Assembly: GCA_947179485.1 (NCBI GenBank)
Contig: OX359245.1
Coordinates: 19,889,067 to 19,953,066, forward strand
Length of the DNA: 64,000 nt
Direction of reading: 5' to 3'
Origin: Allacma fusca
Taxonomy: Eukaryota > Arthropoda > Collembola > Symphypleona > Sminthuridae
Shown: piece by piece, positions 17,007 through 30,999 of the stretch
How the letters are laid out: every line of letters starts with the position of its first letter
Position numbering within the stretch: position 1 is the first letter of the stretch
Notes under the pieces: model-generated
Seen by the model: the letters and a program-made list of their open reading frames with translations, nothing else
The model's database searches: none
Told to the model about the DNA's origin: nothing
Position numbers and translations under genes: made by a program

Positions 17007-19618
17007 GCAGCAGGGGTAACATTTCAATATGAGTCGTATAACTTTCGAAATGTAAAGCATCCCTGAAGTTTTAGCCTGACATTTTGAATGATGGGATCCA
17101 TTCGGCTTTTGAATCTCTATCGGGAACAAGAGGCCCAAGAATTATGGTGGCGCGTATCCCCGAGTAACTCCGCAGATTTCAATGACGACCGTTATACACA
17201 TTATTGGCGAACAAATTGGTCACATTCATCTTAAGTTTACACTACCTTCCAGTCAAATCGACGAGAGTCAGATGATTTCCATATTTATACATAATTATGT
17301 ATGTATCTACATGACTGAAAGTACGTACAGTGTTGAATGAAACATTTCCCCTAGCCCTTGTAAGTAATGGACCTGATAGTGAACCCATAAAATTTCCTAC
17401 AAACGAGCGTCAATAGATGTTTGTCGAAATAAATGATCGAGAACAAAAAATTGAAATGCCTTTGAAGTTCTGTAAAAAAAAGATTTGATTCCCTTCTTTG
17501 ACCCCTGTGACCGCAGTAATTACTGACTTCAATGTCGAAGTTAAGGAAATAAATTGTATATAATGTAATAAGGATGCTCATTTTATAATAGTGGATAGTG
17601 TAAGGGTAGCAAATATTTTGTGACACTCTGTGTATGCTCTCATCCAATATGCCACCCCAAAGAAGTTTCCTATTTGGTTACACAAACTTTCACAGGTACA
17701 CCATATGTTAATGTGAAATATAACTTTGACCATGTTTTGTGGAAACAGATGGGAAAGTATGACCTGGGAACTTCCCGCATTAATTTCTCCTGTATTTCTC
17801 CCATAACTTCTGTAAATTATGTTTTTATCATGGATTTAATATATAGGACATTCTTGGAGTCATACAATTGTTAGTGAATAGGAGTCAATTAAATGTTTAC
17901 ATAATTTCATCGACCCCCACAGAACAGTACACGATAATGAAGTATTAATATTATAGCTATAAATACATTAATTAATTGCAACCACTAACTTGCACTGCGT
18001 ATTCATTACAGATCATATTTGGTTCTTACAATTAGAAATAGGTAAGGTAAGAACCTGGAAGGAATCCTATGAAGTTTTGTGTGTAGCGTAGAAATAATAA
18101 GTGGACTTGTATTAATTGTGGTTCGATAAGTTTAGTTTTCATATTTTGCCTTGAGTACGTTTACATATTCAGCATTCGATATGCCACCCAACTTATTTTT
18201 GTTTACATTTTACATCAAATGTGCTCCTGATTTTTAACTATCACTATAGATATCTACAGTATAATTAAATCTTACAGAACCCATCTGGTATCAGCGAGTA
18301 CAATTTCATCTATAAATTGATTTTAGTGTACTCAGTATCTGTGATCAACCTAAAAATACGAAAATCGATCCTGGACTCGCCAGAGTCAAAACAATGACTA
18401 ACGCGTTGAGTGCTACGAGTACCTCGGAAAAATCGGATTCACATGGGTTGTACTTTCTATTGTAACTACAAACATGTTTTTCCTCGTAATTGATCTCAGT
18501 TGTTATGAAATCTCCAATCTTACTTCACAATCAATAATAATACGTACGTTTGTAAAAATGTAATAAAATGTTTGTTGCAGTATATCCAAAAGTATCAATT
18601 TTCCTGTTTAAACAGCCATCTGGCTCAAAATGAATTTCATGTATACTGTGTCCTTATTCCGTTGAGATGCATAAAATATTTCTCAGTGAAGGATTAATAC
18701 CCTTCCAAGTATGTACTCCCAGATGTGTGTGAGAGGTACCTACCTCAGGATTCCTGGTTATTCTTCGAAAGATGTCAGTTCTAGTTTTGATGGTGCTGCC
18801 CTAGTATTGTGGGCTGTGGAGATATTTCTTTGAAAAAAAAATTGGAATTTTTTCTTGGGATTAAGCACAGAGTCTATACGTTGTAGTTGACAAATATGTG
18901 GAATAGATTCAGCTCCTCAATCAAGTTATTCCCAAATCAAAAAGAATGTTTCTTTTTGAGAAAGGCCTGGGCGTTTGTTTTATGGGAGTGGACTTCTCTT
19001 GTATATATACTGTCATCCCTCCTGAATGCATTGCAGAAGTTACGCTGTTGTGTTTTTGTTAGTTTTATAAAATCACTTTTGCTCTCTCAAAATTCACTTG
19101 AGAGTAAAAGCGTCGCTAGGAGCTTGACTTTGTGAGAAAAGGGAAAGCAAGTTGAAGGGGAAAGTTTTCTCCTCCTGAATTTCACTCCTTCCTGTTCTAT
19201 CCCTTTTTTCAGCCCTGTAAATCCTCCTCCTGTTTACCATCTTATAATTTTACAAGCTAGGTTTTATAGTTGTAAAAGCCATTATGGATAGTGTCTTAGG
19301 AGTGAAAACCCTGGAGAAGATAATAGTTGTGGTTCGCTCCTCTTCTGGAACAGTAAGTGGATTTATATCAAGTTCTTGAATCAGTTCACACGCATTCTAC
19401 AGTATAGTGTAGATATAGATACAGTATCACCTAGTTGCTCTCCCTTTGATAGCTCAGGAATGGACCGTACTTTCACAATATATATGGCCTGGGCACTAGC
19501 TTCCTCACAAGGTCCCCACTTTAAGCTGGTATAACCGAAAGGAGCTCAGGTAGAAAATCTTTATGGGCTGCTCTGAAAGTAGCCGCTTTCCCATGTATTT
19601 AAATTACCTCTCCCTGTA

Positions 19619-19796
19619 CAGTCTGCTCTCTGTATTAAGAGACCATCCCTATAAGAGCACTGTCTCTATAAGAGCAAAATTAGTTGGACACATCCCAGCT
19701 TACTTCAATATTAATAAATCTTTGTGATTTAAGAGGATATATGTCAGGCTCAAATTTCACTTATTTTAGGGTTGCTCTTATAAAGAGAACTCATAG
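19619..19796. mobile_element. TATAAGAG-family MITE, diverged
   Basis: Starts CAGTCTGCTCTCTGTATTAA after TA, with two TATAAGAGCA motifs. Near the right end it has GGGTTGCTCTTATAAAGAGAAC, the inverted counterpart. The right terminus has drifted. No coding capacity. Confidence 0.6.
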
Positions 19797-19948
19797 TATT
19801 TAGGAATTGAAGGTGTTTCAGATAGTCTGTATCAGTTCCTTCAAATCTGCTACAAAGCTGGACTTTCCATTCTTCTATTCAGGGAAGGACTTCATACAGC
19901 GGTTTTGCGAGACTTTCAATTCCTCCAAAATGGTTACACCTTAGCGCC

Positions 19949-19990
19949 AAGCTATATATGTAATTACATATGTAATTACATACATAGCTT
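19949..19990. repeat. 42-base near-perfect palindrome containing two TGTAATTACA sites
   Basis: The sequence reads AAGCTATATATGTAATTACA, then TATGTAATTACATACATAGC, then TT. It is its own reverse complement apart from one mismatched pair. The centre is CATATG at about 19969. The motif TATGTAATTACATA, with a TAATTA homeodomain-type core, recurs at 26263-26276. Confidence 0.9.
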
Positions 19991-20533
19991 GTATATATAG
20001 TAGCATGTGGCAATTATTCAATCTTGCATCTTACTCCCTGACACTCAAAGGTGTGTGAGGGATAAAAAAAGGATTTCCTTGTAAAGGAGATAGGAGGAAA
20101 GACATGATTTATCATTCTGTTTGAGACACCTTCCGTATATATAGGGGATGTTAGGAAACCACGGATTAAATATTGAAATGAACGGAGAGGTGTGTATGGA
20201 ACACCCCTTACGCATTTTCAGTCGTATTTCATTCCCCGTCAAGTTTTTAGTATCGAATAATATGATATGTGTCGACATCGACGGGAACTCCCGATTGGCA
20301 GAACCTGACCCTGACTCAGATTTATGCTCGTACTAACTCCCAAGACGTCCTATTTACCAAGGAGTAAAACACGTTGGTGTAATTCATACCGTACTAGATA
20401 TCCATAGATACTTACAGAACCTGAAAGGAACCATCAGTTGAAGGTATTTTGTGACAGGTGTCGTCAGATCAACTACACTGTAAGTAATTCCTGTAAAGAA
20501 TTGAGATGGACTCACATACTCCGGTTGGGGATA

Positions 20534-20689
20534 CAGTGTGCTCTGGATACAAGGGAGGTAGTTTCTAGATGAGGGTAGAAATAGTTTAGTACATTCCGAG
20601 TTATCATAATGTTCATTTTTTTTTTTAAATTGAATGTCGTGTAAAATTGTACAGGTTTTTAGGGATGTTCTTATAGAGCGAGTGCACTG
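20534..20689. mobile_element. TATAAGAG-family MITE
   Basis: Left end CAGTGTGCTCTGGATACAAG; right end TTCTTATAGAGCGAGTGCACTG. TA borders both sides. It is 156 bases long. The ends match the other family members in this window, and there is no coding capacity. Confidence 0.7.
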
Positions 20690-23600
20690 TACATGGCCCA
20701 TTATACTTTCCCATTTTTTTCTGTAATGTTGACGATAGGCTATTGATTTTCAACTACTTTTTTTCTCCTGCTTCCCGGAAAATTTGAGCTCAACTATAGA
20801 TACATATATAGATATTCACAGTAGTAACAATTTCTAATGTGAGCCTATAGTAATGGTAAGTGGATAGAATTATTCCCAAATAATAGCCATAGAATTCTGC
20901 ATCAGAAATGAGTCTCATCAGTCATTGCACACGTGTTGAGCACATGAATAAGCCAAAAGAAGCTTGTAGGGTGATATGATGGAATGAATAGGGTGGTAAT
21001 AACTTGTGTATGTTCGTGGACTATATATAGTTACACTCCTGTCAATTTAGTTGAAATGTGTTTGGATTTTAAATGCCGTCCCCCAGTTACACAAGTAATC
21101 ACACAGGCTGTAAAAATAGGAATGAAAATTGACACTGAAACTTTGTTCCCTCTAATGTTCACATTTATTTTCCGGGTTTCAATTTCCTTCATTTGAACTA
21201 AAGAAATTGACTTAATAAAGTTGGAATTCACAGACGAGCCTTTTCCTGGCAATTTATTTTACTTTGTATGTACTTCACATGTGTTACAGGGAGATTTTCG
21301 CTTCCACCTACGCACCTTTCGTAAAATTTCCCCTGCTTGGAATAAGCAGACTTTGATTGGCTTCCCCGTCAATACATTAATGTCGAAGGTTTTCTCAGCA
21401 ATTTCCATTTTTGTCCAATGGTAAGGTCGTTCCTGAAAAAAACCTGTCAAAGGAATGTTTGTTTCCTTTAGAGGAAATTAAAGGGTGGCAATAATGTCAG
21501 GAAAATAAGGGGATTTGATCAAGTTGGCATGTTCCGGGTAGTAATGACTATCTACATATTACATGTGATGAAAAATTCAAAGGACCAAAACTCATTTTTT
21601 TTTGTCAATGAGATTGTTATTTTGAAAAGCCTTCAATTGCAATAACACATTTACATCTATTTCTTCTTTTTATTTATTACTAAAAGTAGCTAAACCTTTT
21701 CAGCGTGACTTGACGTGTGATCAATAAATGGTTGGAAAAATTCTGTGAAAGTTCACATCCACAATTAATAATCCATGTTTGTCATCAATTATTTTCTTGG
21801 ACGACTATGTACAGGCTGGGTTAGTTGGGTAAACATAAAAAGTTTATAATAATAATTATTACCTCTAGAGGATGCAAAACCACAAAACTAATATTGAGTT
21901 TAGACAAGGTGCAAATTCCGGAGTATAATTTGTGCTCTTGTTTAAACTATCAACCCAAAAGCAAAGATTATGTGCGAAACTAAATTATGATTCAATAAAT
22001 TATTACGAGACTAAACTAAATGACGCAATATGTAATTACGGATATAAAAAATCCTTATATAAATTGCTTTCAAATAGATGAAAAAATCTACAGGAAATTC
22101 TGATAAAATTATAGACTCAAGGTAGATACATATACTGTTCATTTTTCCTTTGACAAACTGCGGCAATCAGATTTCACGGTTTTGACGGCATAAAACCTTT
22201 GACTGGATTAGAGAGTTCCCCCCCCCCGGATGGAATTACAAAAGTCGAAAATAATCTTACTGAATCGTAAAATTTTTCAATGTCGTTTTGGGAGCATTGA
22301 GGGCGTATGGCAATCACTTTTCAAATTGGAATAACTGGATCAAGACTAAGCGTGGTCCGGGGAAATTCCGGATGCTGTAAAACTTTTTCAATCAATCATG
22401 GCCCACGATTTAGTCAAATCTATTTTCCACTCAAGTTTTTGAAATTTTTGTGCAAATAAATTCAGTATTCTCAGTTACAACATGTAAATAAATGTAACTG
22501 TAGCAGTCATTTGTGAAATTGCAATATTTTGGCTTGAATTGACTATTTTATATCCAGAGCATGTTAGAAAATTCTCAAGTAGCATAATTTACCGATATTA
22601 AACTACATATCTATAGTTGGGATGTATCTTCTCAGAAGGAACCACCAAGAGAAACTGTGTACATACATACATATGTACCAAAGAAGGTAAGGGGGAAGAT
22701 GAAAATCTTTTTCTTGTGAAGAAGGGAGTATTTTCTAACTTCCCTGGAAGAGAGGTGAAAATCCTGTTATCTTGCTCTTGGCAAGGATGGGGTAAAGTGT
22801 GTCTGTAGATTGTAAGGGAAGATTAAAATGTTTAGAGCTTTTTTTTGTATGCGGTACTTGACTTGGCTGTGACCACCCAGGTGGGAAGAAAATTAAATTC
22901 CGCTGAGCTTTCACGCCAGGCAAGAGACGGAGCCAGGAAGAGAAAATTCCTACAAATTATAAACTTGGGAAGAATTTAGCATTGGAACAGAAGCGGAGGA
23001 TGGGGATGGGGCAAAGGTGAACATCCTGCTCCTACTTTTTATGTAAAAGGAGTTGTACACAACCGTAGGCAAACCGCGAGGAAAGGAAAATTCAATGGAA
23101 CAGGGCCATGTCGGAAAAGAGAAAAATGCTAGAAACACATGTAGTAATTATTTATAGCAACTTTAATATTAAAACATGGTTATGGCAGGATACACATGAG
23201 CATGTTCAGGGCAGGATTATGAGCTGATGTTTATACTGTAATTTTTTAGTTTTAAAAAGGCTCTCTGACTGGGCTTTGAACACCTTCGGGACCTGCCCTG
23301 CTCCTGACGGTGCATGATCTTTGATCAGGATGACTTCAGTGGGGTAATAATTTCAAAACAATTTTTCCAAATGAATGCAAAACTTCAAACGATTTCTGTC
23401 TTTGAGGTGAACATTATCGGAGGATTCCTAAAGAGTGGAAATGACATGTGGGGGAATGACATTTCCTACTCGTTGAGTCCCGGATATATGTAATTACCTT
23501 TATCATATCATAATTTTATTTTCAAAGGATACTGACTATGTACACACCACGCTTTGGATTAAGCTCAGATGATGTAGTAGCAGGATTACTAGCTCATATC

Positions 23601-25539
23601 ACTTGGATCTCCTTATAGAATCCGAAGAAGAAATTAGTACGCGAAGATAAGTGGATATATGAATGGTGGCAGATACGGCGAAGATAGCTTTGATTATTTG
23701 TATTTACTAGGAGTTTATTGATCCATGCTTCAGTTGGTATAATTCATCTTCCAAAGGACCCCTGAACATCAGGGCAAGTTTAAGCCCTAACAACTATTGG
23801 ATTTCATGGAGCAAGAAAATCAACTTAATTGTTCCAGTCTCCTAGGAAAAGATTAGTTTCAGGAGTTATAAGAAGATATAAGAATTTCAAACGAGACTCA
23901 TATCTGGATTGGATTATTTGATCAATGCAATAATTATGTGTCAGCATTTTTATTTTTCAAGTGCCAGGCAAAACCCCCAGTTTTCGTAAATATTTGCTTC
24001 CTTGAAAGTTTTCATTACTTAAATGATCTCCCTTCCAGCGTTCTTCCCCTCGAGATTTCCTTTCCTTCAGCACACATATATACAGAGTAGAACACGTATG
24101 TACATAAATACAGTTGAAGTCAACAGGAACCAAGGCCACAGAGGACGAACTACCAGTTGGAATTAGGATTTTAATAACAAAACACTTAAAATATATTACA
24201 TATTATAAAAACTGCGAATATTTTTTTACAATTTCTTCTTCAAGTGGAAACTCATCCCCGACTACAGTTTCCAATGAAACTTTCAATCAGGCAAAATCTC
24301 AGCCCCACTGAACACTGCTGAAGATATTAGGCAAATACGGGTCTATAGACTCGAGGGAATACTGTAGGGGATAAGAACCATAATATAATCAGAATTATTT
24401 GCAAAGTTGATGAACTTGAGACCCAAGAGTTGGAAATAGCCGAGGATAGGGTGGAGCAGTACCTTTCATCTTACAATTAGTAATTATTATAGTACCGCTA
24501 CATAACACACACACACACAAACACACCACTTTGATCTTCTATACTTACAATTACCTGATTATTTTCCAGACTTTGTGAAGATTCCTCGAGCAGTATCCGG
24601 TGGCTGATCTTAATTAATACCTGCGGAATAGCACGTACGTGAAAACCCTGCCCTATTAAGAATAATAATTAGCAAAATATTTAACTATAATATAGCCCAA
24701 GTCCCGAAGTGCCATTAGGTTAGGCTTGTATAAAACACAATTAATTGTGTGCGGTTAGGGGTTACCCATAAATTATATATACCTTCTACGCATATACAGT
24801 TTCAAATGCATTTGTTCCTTGAACTTTACCATGAATACCGTCTGTGTGAAAGAGCATCCCGAAACAGAGAAAAAATTTGACTCATAGAATGGCATGCTGT
24901 TGTAAGGAGCCAAATTTAACGGGAATGTTCTAAAATGAATCTACCCTTTAAAAAAAATCCTCTTATATAGATATAAGGGGCCTCTTGTATAGCGAGAGTC
25001 AAAAACATAATTGTTAAAGTTAATTGACACCATTTGCTATTTTGAAGTCTTGATAGTAATATTGAAAGCTATACTATGTGTAGTACTAAAGCCTTCGTTA
25101 AATCTGATATTGTGAATTGATGGTTTGCTGAAAGCATCCATGATGGAGCATTATTGAAAGTAATGTAATCTCTCTTCAAGTGCAGGCTATATTGCATGAT
25201 AATGATGTCAGAAAGGAGCAATAAGCTTGGTCACTTTAATTTTTCTAAAGAGAGGACATATGTACATACGTATACGCGCAACATCAAAGTACACACATAA
25301 TAGTCTGACTGTGAGAGATGAGACTCCATTAAATGTTTCAACAACTCTGCAATATATCTACAGGGATGGACCGATATTCTCACTTGAAAATCAGATATTT
25401 CAGTAAACGTCCCTTTCCCCTTCTGAAATTTGTTTCCGCTCTTCCGTGACAACATTAATATTGAGTTTCATATCCTTCCTATGTCCAATATTCCTTATTA
25501 TGCGCGACGCACTATGAACTTCCTGAAAAAGAAGAAAGT

Positions 25540-25880
25540 TTCGGGGGGAATCTTGCCACCGAATCGGAGCCAGTTAGTATTAGTTTCCTTTCGTCCTCTG
25601 CACTTCCCGGTTCAGGTTCAGATACTCTTCTCGTCTCGTCGTGTTTCTACAATTCCAGCGATCGTCAGTCGTGTTTTACCCCATAGTTCCTGTGAATGAA
25701 TTCATCTCCACTCTCATCTCACACCTTATCTTTGGATTTACGTCAATCGTCTTCCCCTCAACTGTCTCAACACATCAACTGTCTCAGTCGGAGTCAGTTT
25801 AGTCTTGTACTATTCAATTGTTACTGGAAATCCCAAGACAATTCAAGCATTAACTCCCAAGCTGAATGCATCACATAGAG
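25540..25880 (+). promoter_or_regulatory. CT-rich tract, possible promoter or non-coding first exon of the receptor
   Basis: A stretch with unusually high C+T and even base use compared with its surroundings, about 1.7 kb before the receptor's first coding exon. It contains several TCAGT strings (for example CGTCAGTCGTG and CTCAGTCGGAGTCAGTT), which resemble arthropod initiators. This is inference only: no TATA box or clear donor was fixed. Confidence 0.2.
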
Positions 25881-27582
25881 TCAGAATTTTTCCCTCAAGA
25901 ATTTTTAAAAGGTTTTACCCTCAATTTTGACAAGGTCTTATTTCTCATGGGTTTTTACCCTGTTATTTTTTTTTTCTCCATAGTCAGAATAATTTAATTT
26001 TGTTTCAGGATACAAAATTTACTTGAGCAATCAACTGCGGCTGTCTTACATGACAAATAATGAAAATTTATCGTGTGAATTCTGAGTCGGGAGGGAGATT
26101 TTATGAGTGTTATAAATGTACAAATAATTATGTAGGTATACATACGTGTGTGTGTGGCAGGTGTAATATGTGTTGAGGGGTAGTAAAGCGTGAACTAAGA
26201 GCAACTACATGAGAATTACTGTACACCACTACAGAAACTGTACTCTTGTAACTATAGGTATATATGTAATTACATATCTCCTTGTGGGTACAGAAACGTC
26301 TTGAGAATTTTCCTTCATACATATTGTTACTACTACTCTGGCTCGGAAAAATTGGGTCTTCAGATGTTTGAACAAAGCTGGAATGAGGAGCTTCGGAAGG
26401 CCCAGTGAAGGAAGTAAAATTGTGGGAGAGAGCAGTTTCTCCTTCATCTTCCCCGAAGACACGGGCACTAAAAGTTTTTCTCATTAGCGGTCACTTTGAG
26501 AATAGCAAGAATCCTGTTCATTACTCACTTGTCCCTCAACTTGTATTCATACAAGAAGTATGACCGTGAAAAATAACTTTGAGACAACAAGATCCAACTG
26601 GGGTTTAGCTCCTTTCCTCGGCTTCACCCCTCGTGTCTGAGACTTGTTCTTTCGGACAGTTTGTTTTCCTTCCAATGTCACAAGATACAGAGAAAAAACT
26701 TGAGGAAACGAGATAATAACACGTCTAACACAATTACCTTTCCTGTAGTCCAATTTGTAAAAGTGAAAACTAAGTAATAAAAAAAAAAGCAAAAGCTGTA
26801 AAACAAAAAAAAAAGGCCTGAAGTTCCTCCCGGGCCTTGGGATTTTCAAGCGTGGGCATCAAACCATAGAAGATATAGATACTTATGTTGTAATAAAAAT
26901 AAAACTTCATCGTCCTTACACAACAGTATTAATCCTGAACAATTTCCCAATACAAAAAATTACAAAAGAACGAGTCGGAATGGGGAAGTCGAGACCAAAA
27001 TTGAGAAGTACTCTATACCCAAATGAATGTGTTTGGCAGCGGAACGTGAGCATGAAGGACCACTGGTGACAAAACAGTGGTGAGGAAGGACCAATGCCAA
27101 AGTAGTAGATTTCCTTTGAGAGGAAATGTCAGTCAAGACCCATACATAGTGAAATAGAGGACCCGCTGTTAGGAATTCGAGAGGGAAACACGAATATAGA
27201 ACAAACAAGACAATTGAATAGATATATGTAGACAAAATAGAGAAATCTTTTTAATCCTGTTTCAGAGTTACTAATTCCCTTCCCAGTGACTTTCACTTTC
27301 AGACGTGTGTGGTGGAAAACAATCGAATCGGAAAAGGAATCAGGAGAAATACAGAAGGAGCATTGGATGAAATTGTTTTTTCTGTCCAAGTGAGAACTGG
27401 AAGGAAAAAGGGTTCTACCAAAAAAAAAAAAAGAAAGGCTCAACTCTCTGTATGTATAGATAGATATGAGAATGAGAAAATGACTTAAGAGGGAAAGTTT
27501 GGTGGTGGGTGTATTTTTTTTTCGGGGATTTTTTTTTTTTTTGGCTATCATAGTGAGAGAATTGAGGAGTAGAGAAAGGACC

Positions 27583-28384
27583 ATGAACGGAGCTGTAGCC
27601 ATCATTAGTGATGAGATCCCCCTGTCATCCTCAGCAGACACTGCCATCAGTCAGCATCCAGACTTGGACACCAATTCCACCAATTTCGAGTCATTGGATA
27701 CGCAAGAACTTCAGTGTCATTTTGCCAATCAGGCGGAGGATGGGAGCTTGAGTACGTTCCTGGACCCGGACGCATCCGCAACCTCATCCTCTGTGTTGAC
27801 AGCAATTAAAAGGATTTTTCAAACGGACAATGACCAGACTATGTCACTCAGTCACTTGGATAGTATTAGCGATGGGACCATTCTTCACTGCAACCGAACT
27901 TGGGATAAACTTATCTGCTGGCCGGAGATTCCGCAAGGACATTCCGTCACAGTCCCGTGCTTCGCGTTCCTCAATAATATTCCCTACGACACTTCCCGTA
28001 AGACTCCATTTATTTTCTACAGCAATGGTCACGCTTTGGGTTTATCAGTCAATAAATAATTACGTTTACAGTGCGTACTCCACTCAGTCAGTGAGAGTCT
28101 CCGTTCTAATACCATTTTCTTTTTACAGTAGTAGCAAAAATATTCGGATACGTTTCTATTGGTCCCTGGTCATTTTTCTTCGTGCCCGAGCATGTCGTTG
28201 ATTCAGACAAATATTGTTCCCTTTGAAGATGCTGTTAAAGGGAGAGTGCACTGTATAAGTACTAGAATCTCCTTTATTTTCTTCCTCCCACTGAACTGGA
28301 CGACGAGCTAATGGCTTGGAGAACCAAAATATTACCTTTTTAATGGTCCATTTTTATTGCTTTTATTTTACGCTTTATTGGGCT

Positions 28385-28435
<51 letters not shown>

Positions 28436-30964
28436 TCTCTCTTTCTTGTGTCTTTCATTGGAGACTACTCATATACAGTGTACTCTGCGGATAAAGGCAT
28501 CTCGAAAAGGTTCTCTCAAATTCTTCTCTATGACGGATACCGCTTAAATAATAAAATTCTCTAAAAACAAGAAATATTAGCATGATACTCGTACAAAAAT
28601 TAATTGTGTGCGTTTATAAAGAAATACTTTTACAAGAGATGCTCTTAAAGCAACAGCCGACTGTATGTAGTTTTGTTCTAGCCTGAGATTACTTCACACA
28701 GAGTGGTAATGTCCGCTTCAATTCTACAGTTGCTCAGGTTTCACCTCAGCCCCAACTTTTCAATTTAATTTATCTCCTATGCCGTTGCATTTCATTCAAG
28801 TTACTGTACATTTCTGGAGTCAATTGCTATTATTTCTACTGGAATGTCTGAAGACGAGTATATACATAAAATACGCGCTTCGTAAGAGCACCCCTACAAA
28901 ATTTGACTCTTACAACTGGAAGCTTTTGAAAGAATAAAAAGTAACGTTGTGGTAAACGGGAATGCCTCAGAATATTTTTGCTCCTATAGGAAAAAATGCT
29001 CTTATAAGGAACAAGTTTCTTATAAATAGCTATAGAGTAGATATCTATGAGCTATGTATGTATAAAACGCTATGTATACTTACAATGGCTAAAGATAACT
29101 ACCTGTGTAAACCTGATCGAATCCCCACCGGGTCAATATAATGTATCTATCTATCTATATCTATACATATGAATTTGGTATGCCATGGGATTGAGGTTTA
29201 TGTGAATGATTTTGTAGTCTGCGAGTTGATCCTAATAGAAAGTAAATGCACAAACAAGGCTTTGCGACGGCTTTTATGGGGAAACTTGCAATTTTTATGC
29301 TTGTTTTAATATTTGATTTGGGTATTGTCATTGGACATGGGGTAGTTATACAGACCAGAAGATCTACCCATAAAATCTTATCTTCCTACACACATCACAA
29401 ACGGTCCAGTTCTCATATTCTCTCAGACAGTCTGACTCTCACGTAGATACCTCTAGACAGACAGGATTTGGCGAGATAATAAATTAGCCTTCATTTTGTA
29501 TATTTTTAGCACCAATTTATTCCACTGCAAAGGATAGACTTGCTTTATTGCTTCAATGTTCTAATTTCTACAATAACATTTCTATTCCAATAGTACTTAC
29601 AATGATAAAGGTTTTGTTTTTAATTTACTTACTAAAAATATAGCTTATTTAATTATTACTCGTACTTATTTTAGTGTATTTTAGTATAATTATGTCACAG
29701 TACGCACTTCAATAATGGAACTATACACAAGGAACCCTGTCACTGTTGAATTTCTGGAATATATATTGGCACGCATTTTGAATGAATTATTAAATCTCTC
29801 AAGTGTTACTACAAATAGCAAAAAAAAACAATGATCTTTCCCAATATAAAAAATATTTCTATTTCCCTATAAAAAAGGAGGTTTTTACAGGGAGAAAACA
29901 CTCTTGTCTCATAAGACTAAAGAATCTTTTTGGACTATAATTACTTCAGCTACAGATTAACAAAATCCTAGTAGGAGTTGCGGATACACATAAATATTTA
30001 ATTTTAGGAACATATTTAGTTATGCAACGATTTTAAATAGGGAGCAGGATATGAGTAACATAAATTACATATTTATGTAGAGAGAAATTTAAGTAGTCTC
30101 ACAGCAGTTCATCTCTGTTTCTATTCTATAAGGAAGAGAATGGAAGGAGTGAGAATTGAATTGAAACGTAAAATTTTAGGAGAACTCCCAGGTTATAACG
30201 TACATACAAGAAAAGCACCATGGATTTTGAATGAGTGAAAAGTCGTAACCCTGGCCTGGAGTGATAAAGTAAGTCAGTAAAATTCTGCCACAATGCCAGT
30301 GAAAAGGGTTTATGTGGAGAAATACAACTCCAGCTTTTTTGGCTAGATTAGATTCCAATGGATGTAGATGACAGGAAAAAAATAGTTGCGGGAATTGAAT
30401 CCCCTGCAACAGATCATCTTTTTAATAACGAAAAACACTTGTGCTCAAGAGTAAGTACACTCACAGTAAAGTGTCAATGGATCCCACATAAAAATTGAGA
30501 TGTTGAGTTAAGACTTCTTCTCTACTCTTGACGATGTCAGATGACATCATATTAGATTTTATCTCCGTTGTTCTCACAGAATCGCTCCCTTCTTTCGGAC
30601 AAAGTTATGGTTATGAGTCAACTCGGCCGGGAGCTCGTCCCGTTGTGCTCGTTTAATCCTTGTCTGGTAACTCACCCAACTGGCCGCAACATAGGCTGCC
30701 AGAACCCACATACCGATGATTCCTATTGTCATCACTAATCCCACAAAGCAAATTGCATGAAGAGTCCCTTCAGCCACTGTACAGATTGTCTCCCACCTGA
30801 GTTCCAATATCCAGTCAAAAATTCCAAGTGCCATTTCCCCATCCGTGTGTGTAGGGTGTTATTTGCATGGAAAAGATTTCAAAACAATAACAAGTTATAG
30901 AGAATGTAAGAGATAAACGTTTCTCAAAATATATATTTCCTTGTTATTCAAGATACAGTCAAAT

Positions 30965-30999
<35 letters not shown>

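Larger units (their letters stand above)
14683..19618. other. KANSL2 3' UTR, then intergenic DNA
   Basis: The first few hundred bases are probably the KANSL2 3' UTR. The rest is A+T-rich with short unsupported frames. Inside lie a MITE (15866-16084), a two-copy tandem duplication (16844-17006) and, just before it, an 8-base inverted repeat CCTTCTGG/CCAGAAGG near 16783-16823. No gene is seen. Confidence 0.5.
19797..27552. other. intergenic region upstream of the DH44 receptor gene, no gene seen
   Basis: A+T-rich DNA holding a 42-base palindrome (19949-19990), a MITE (20534-20689), a C10 run (22218-22227), a degraded MITE-like stretch around 24850-25015 (CCTCTTATATAG, CTCTTGTATAGCGAGAGTC) and a CT-rich tract (about 25540-25880). 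Frames of up to about 170 codons occur but have biased composition and no family signature. The last few kilobases may contain non-coding first exons and the promoter of the receptor gene. Confidence 0.5.

Noticed and set aside
23957-24311. Overlapping plus and minus frames of 60-65 codons
   Set aside because: Short, opposite-strand shadows without motifs.
25430-25878. Plus-strand frames in the CT-rich tract
   Set aside because: Ser/Pro/Leu-rich products of biased DNA with no domain. The tract is better read as possible promoter or UTR.
26128-26849. Minus-strand frames of about 80-118 codons upstream of the receptor
   Set aside because: Overlapping frames in different phases, no family motif, and runs of Phe/Leu from poly-T. 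No splice-supported model emerges.
27129-27647. 172-codon minus-strand frame overlapping the receptor start
   Set aside because: Low-complexity Lys/Asn/Phe/Ser composition from poly-A/T tracts, no domain, and it is antisense to the receptor's first exon.
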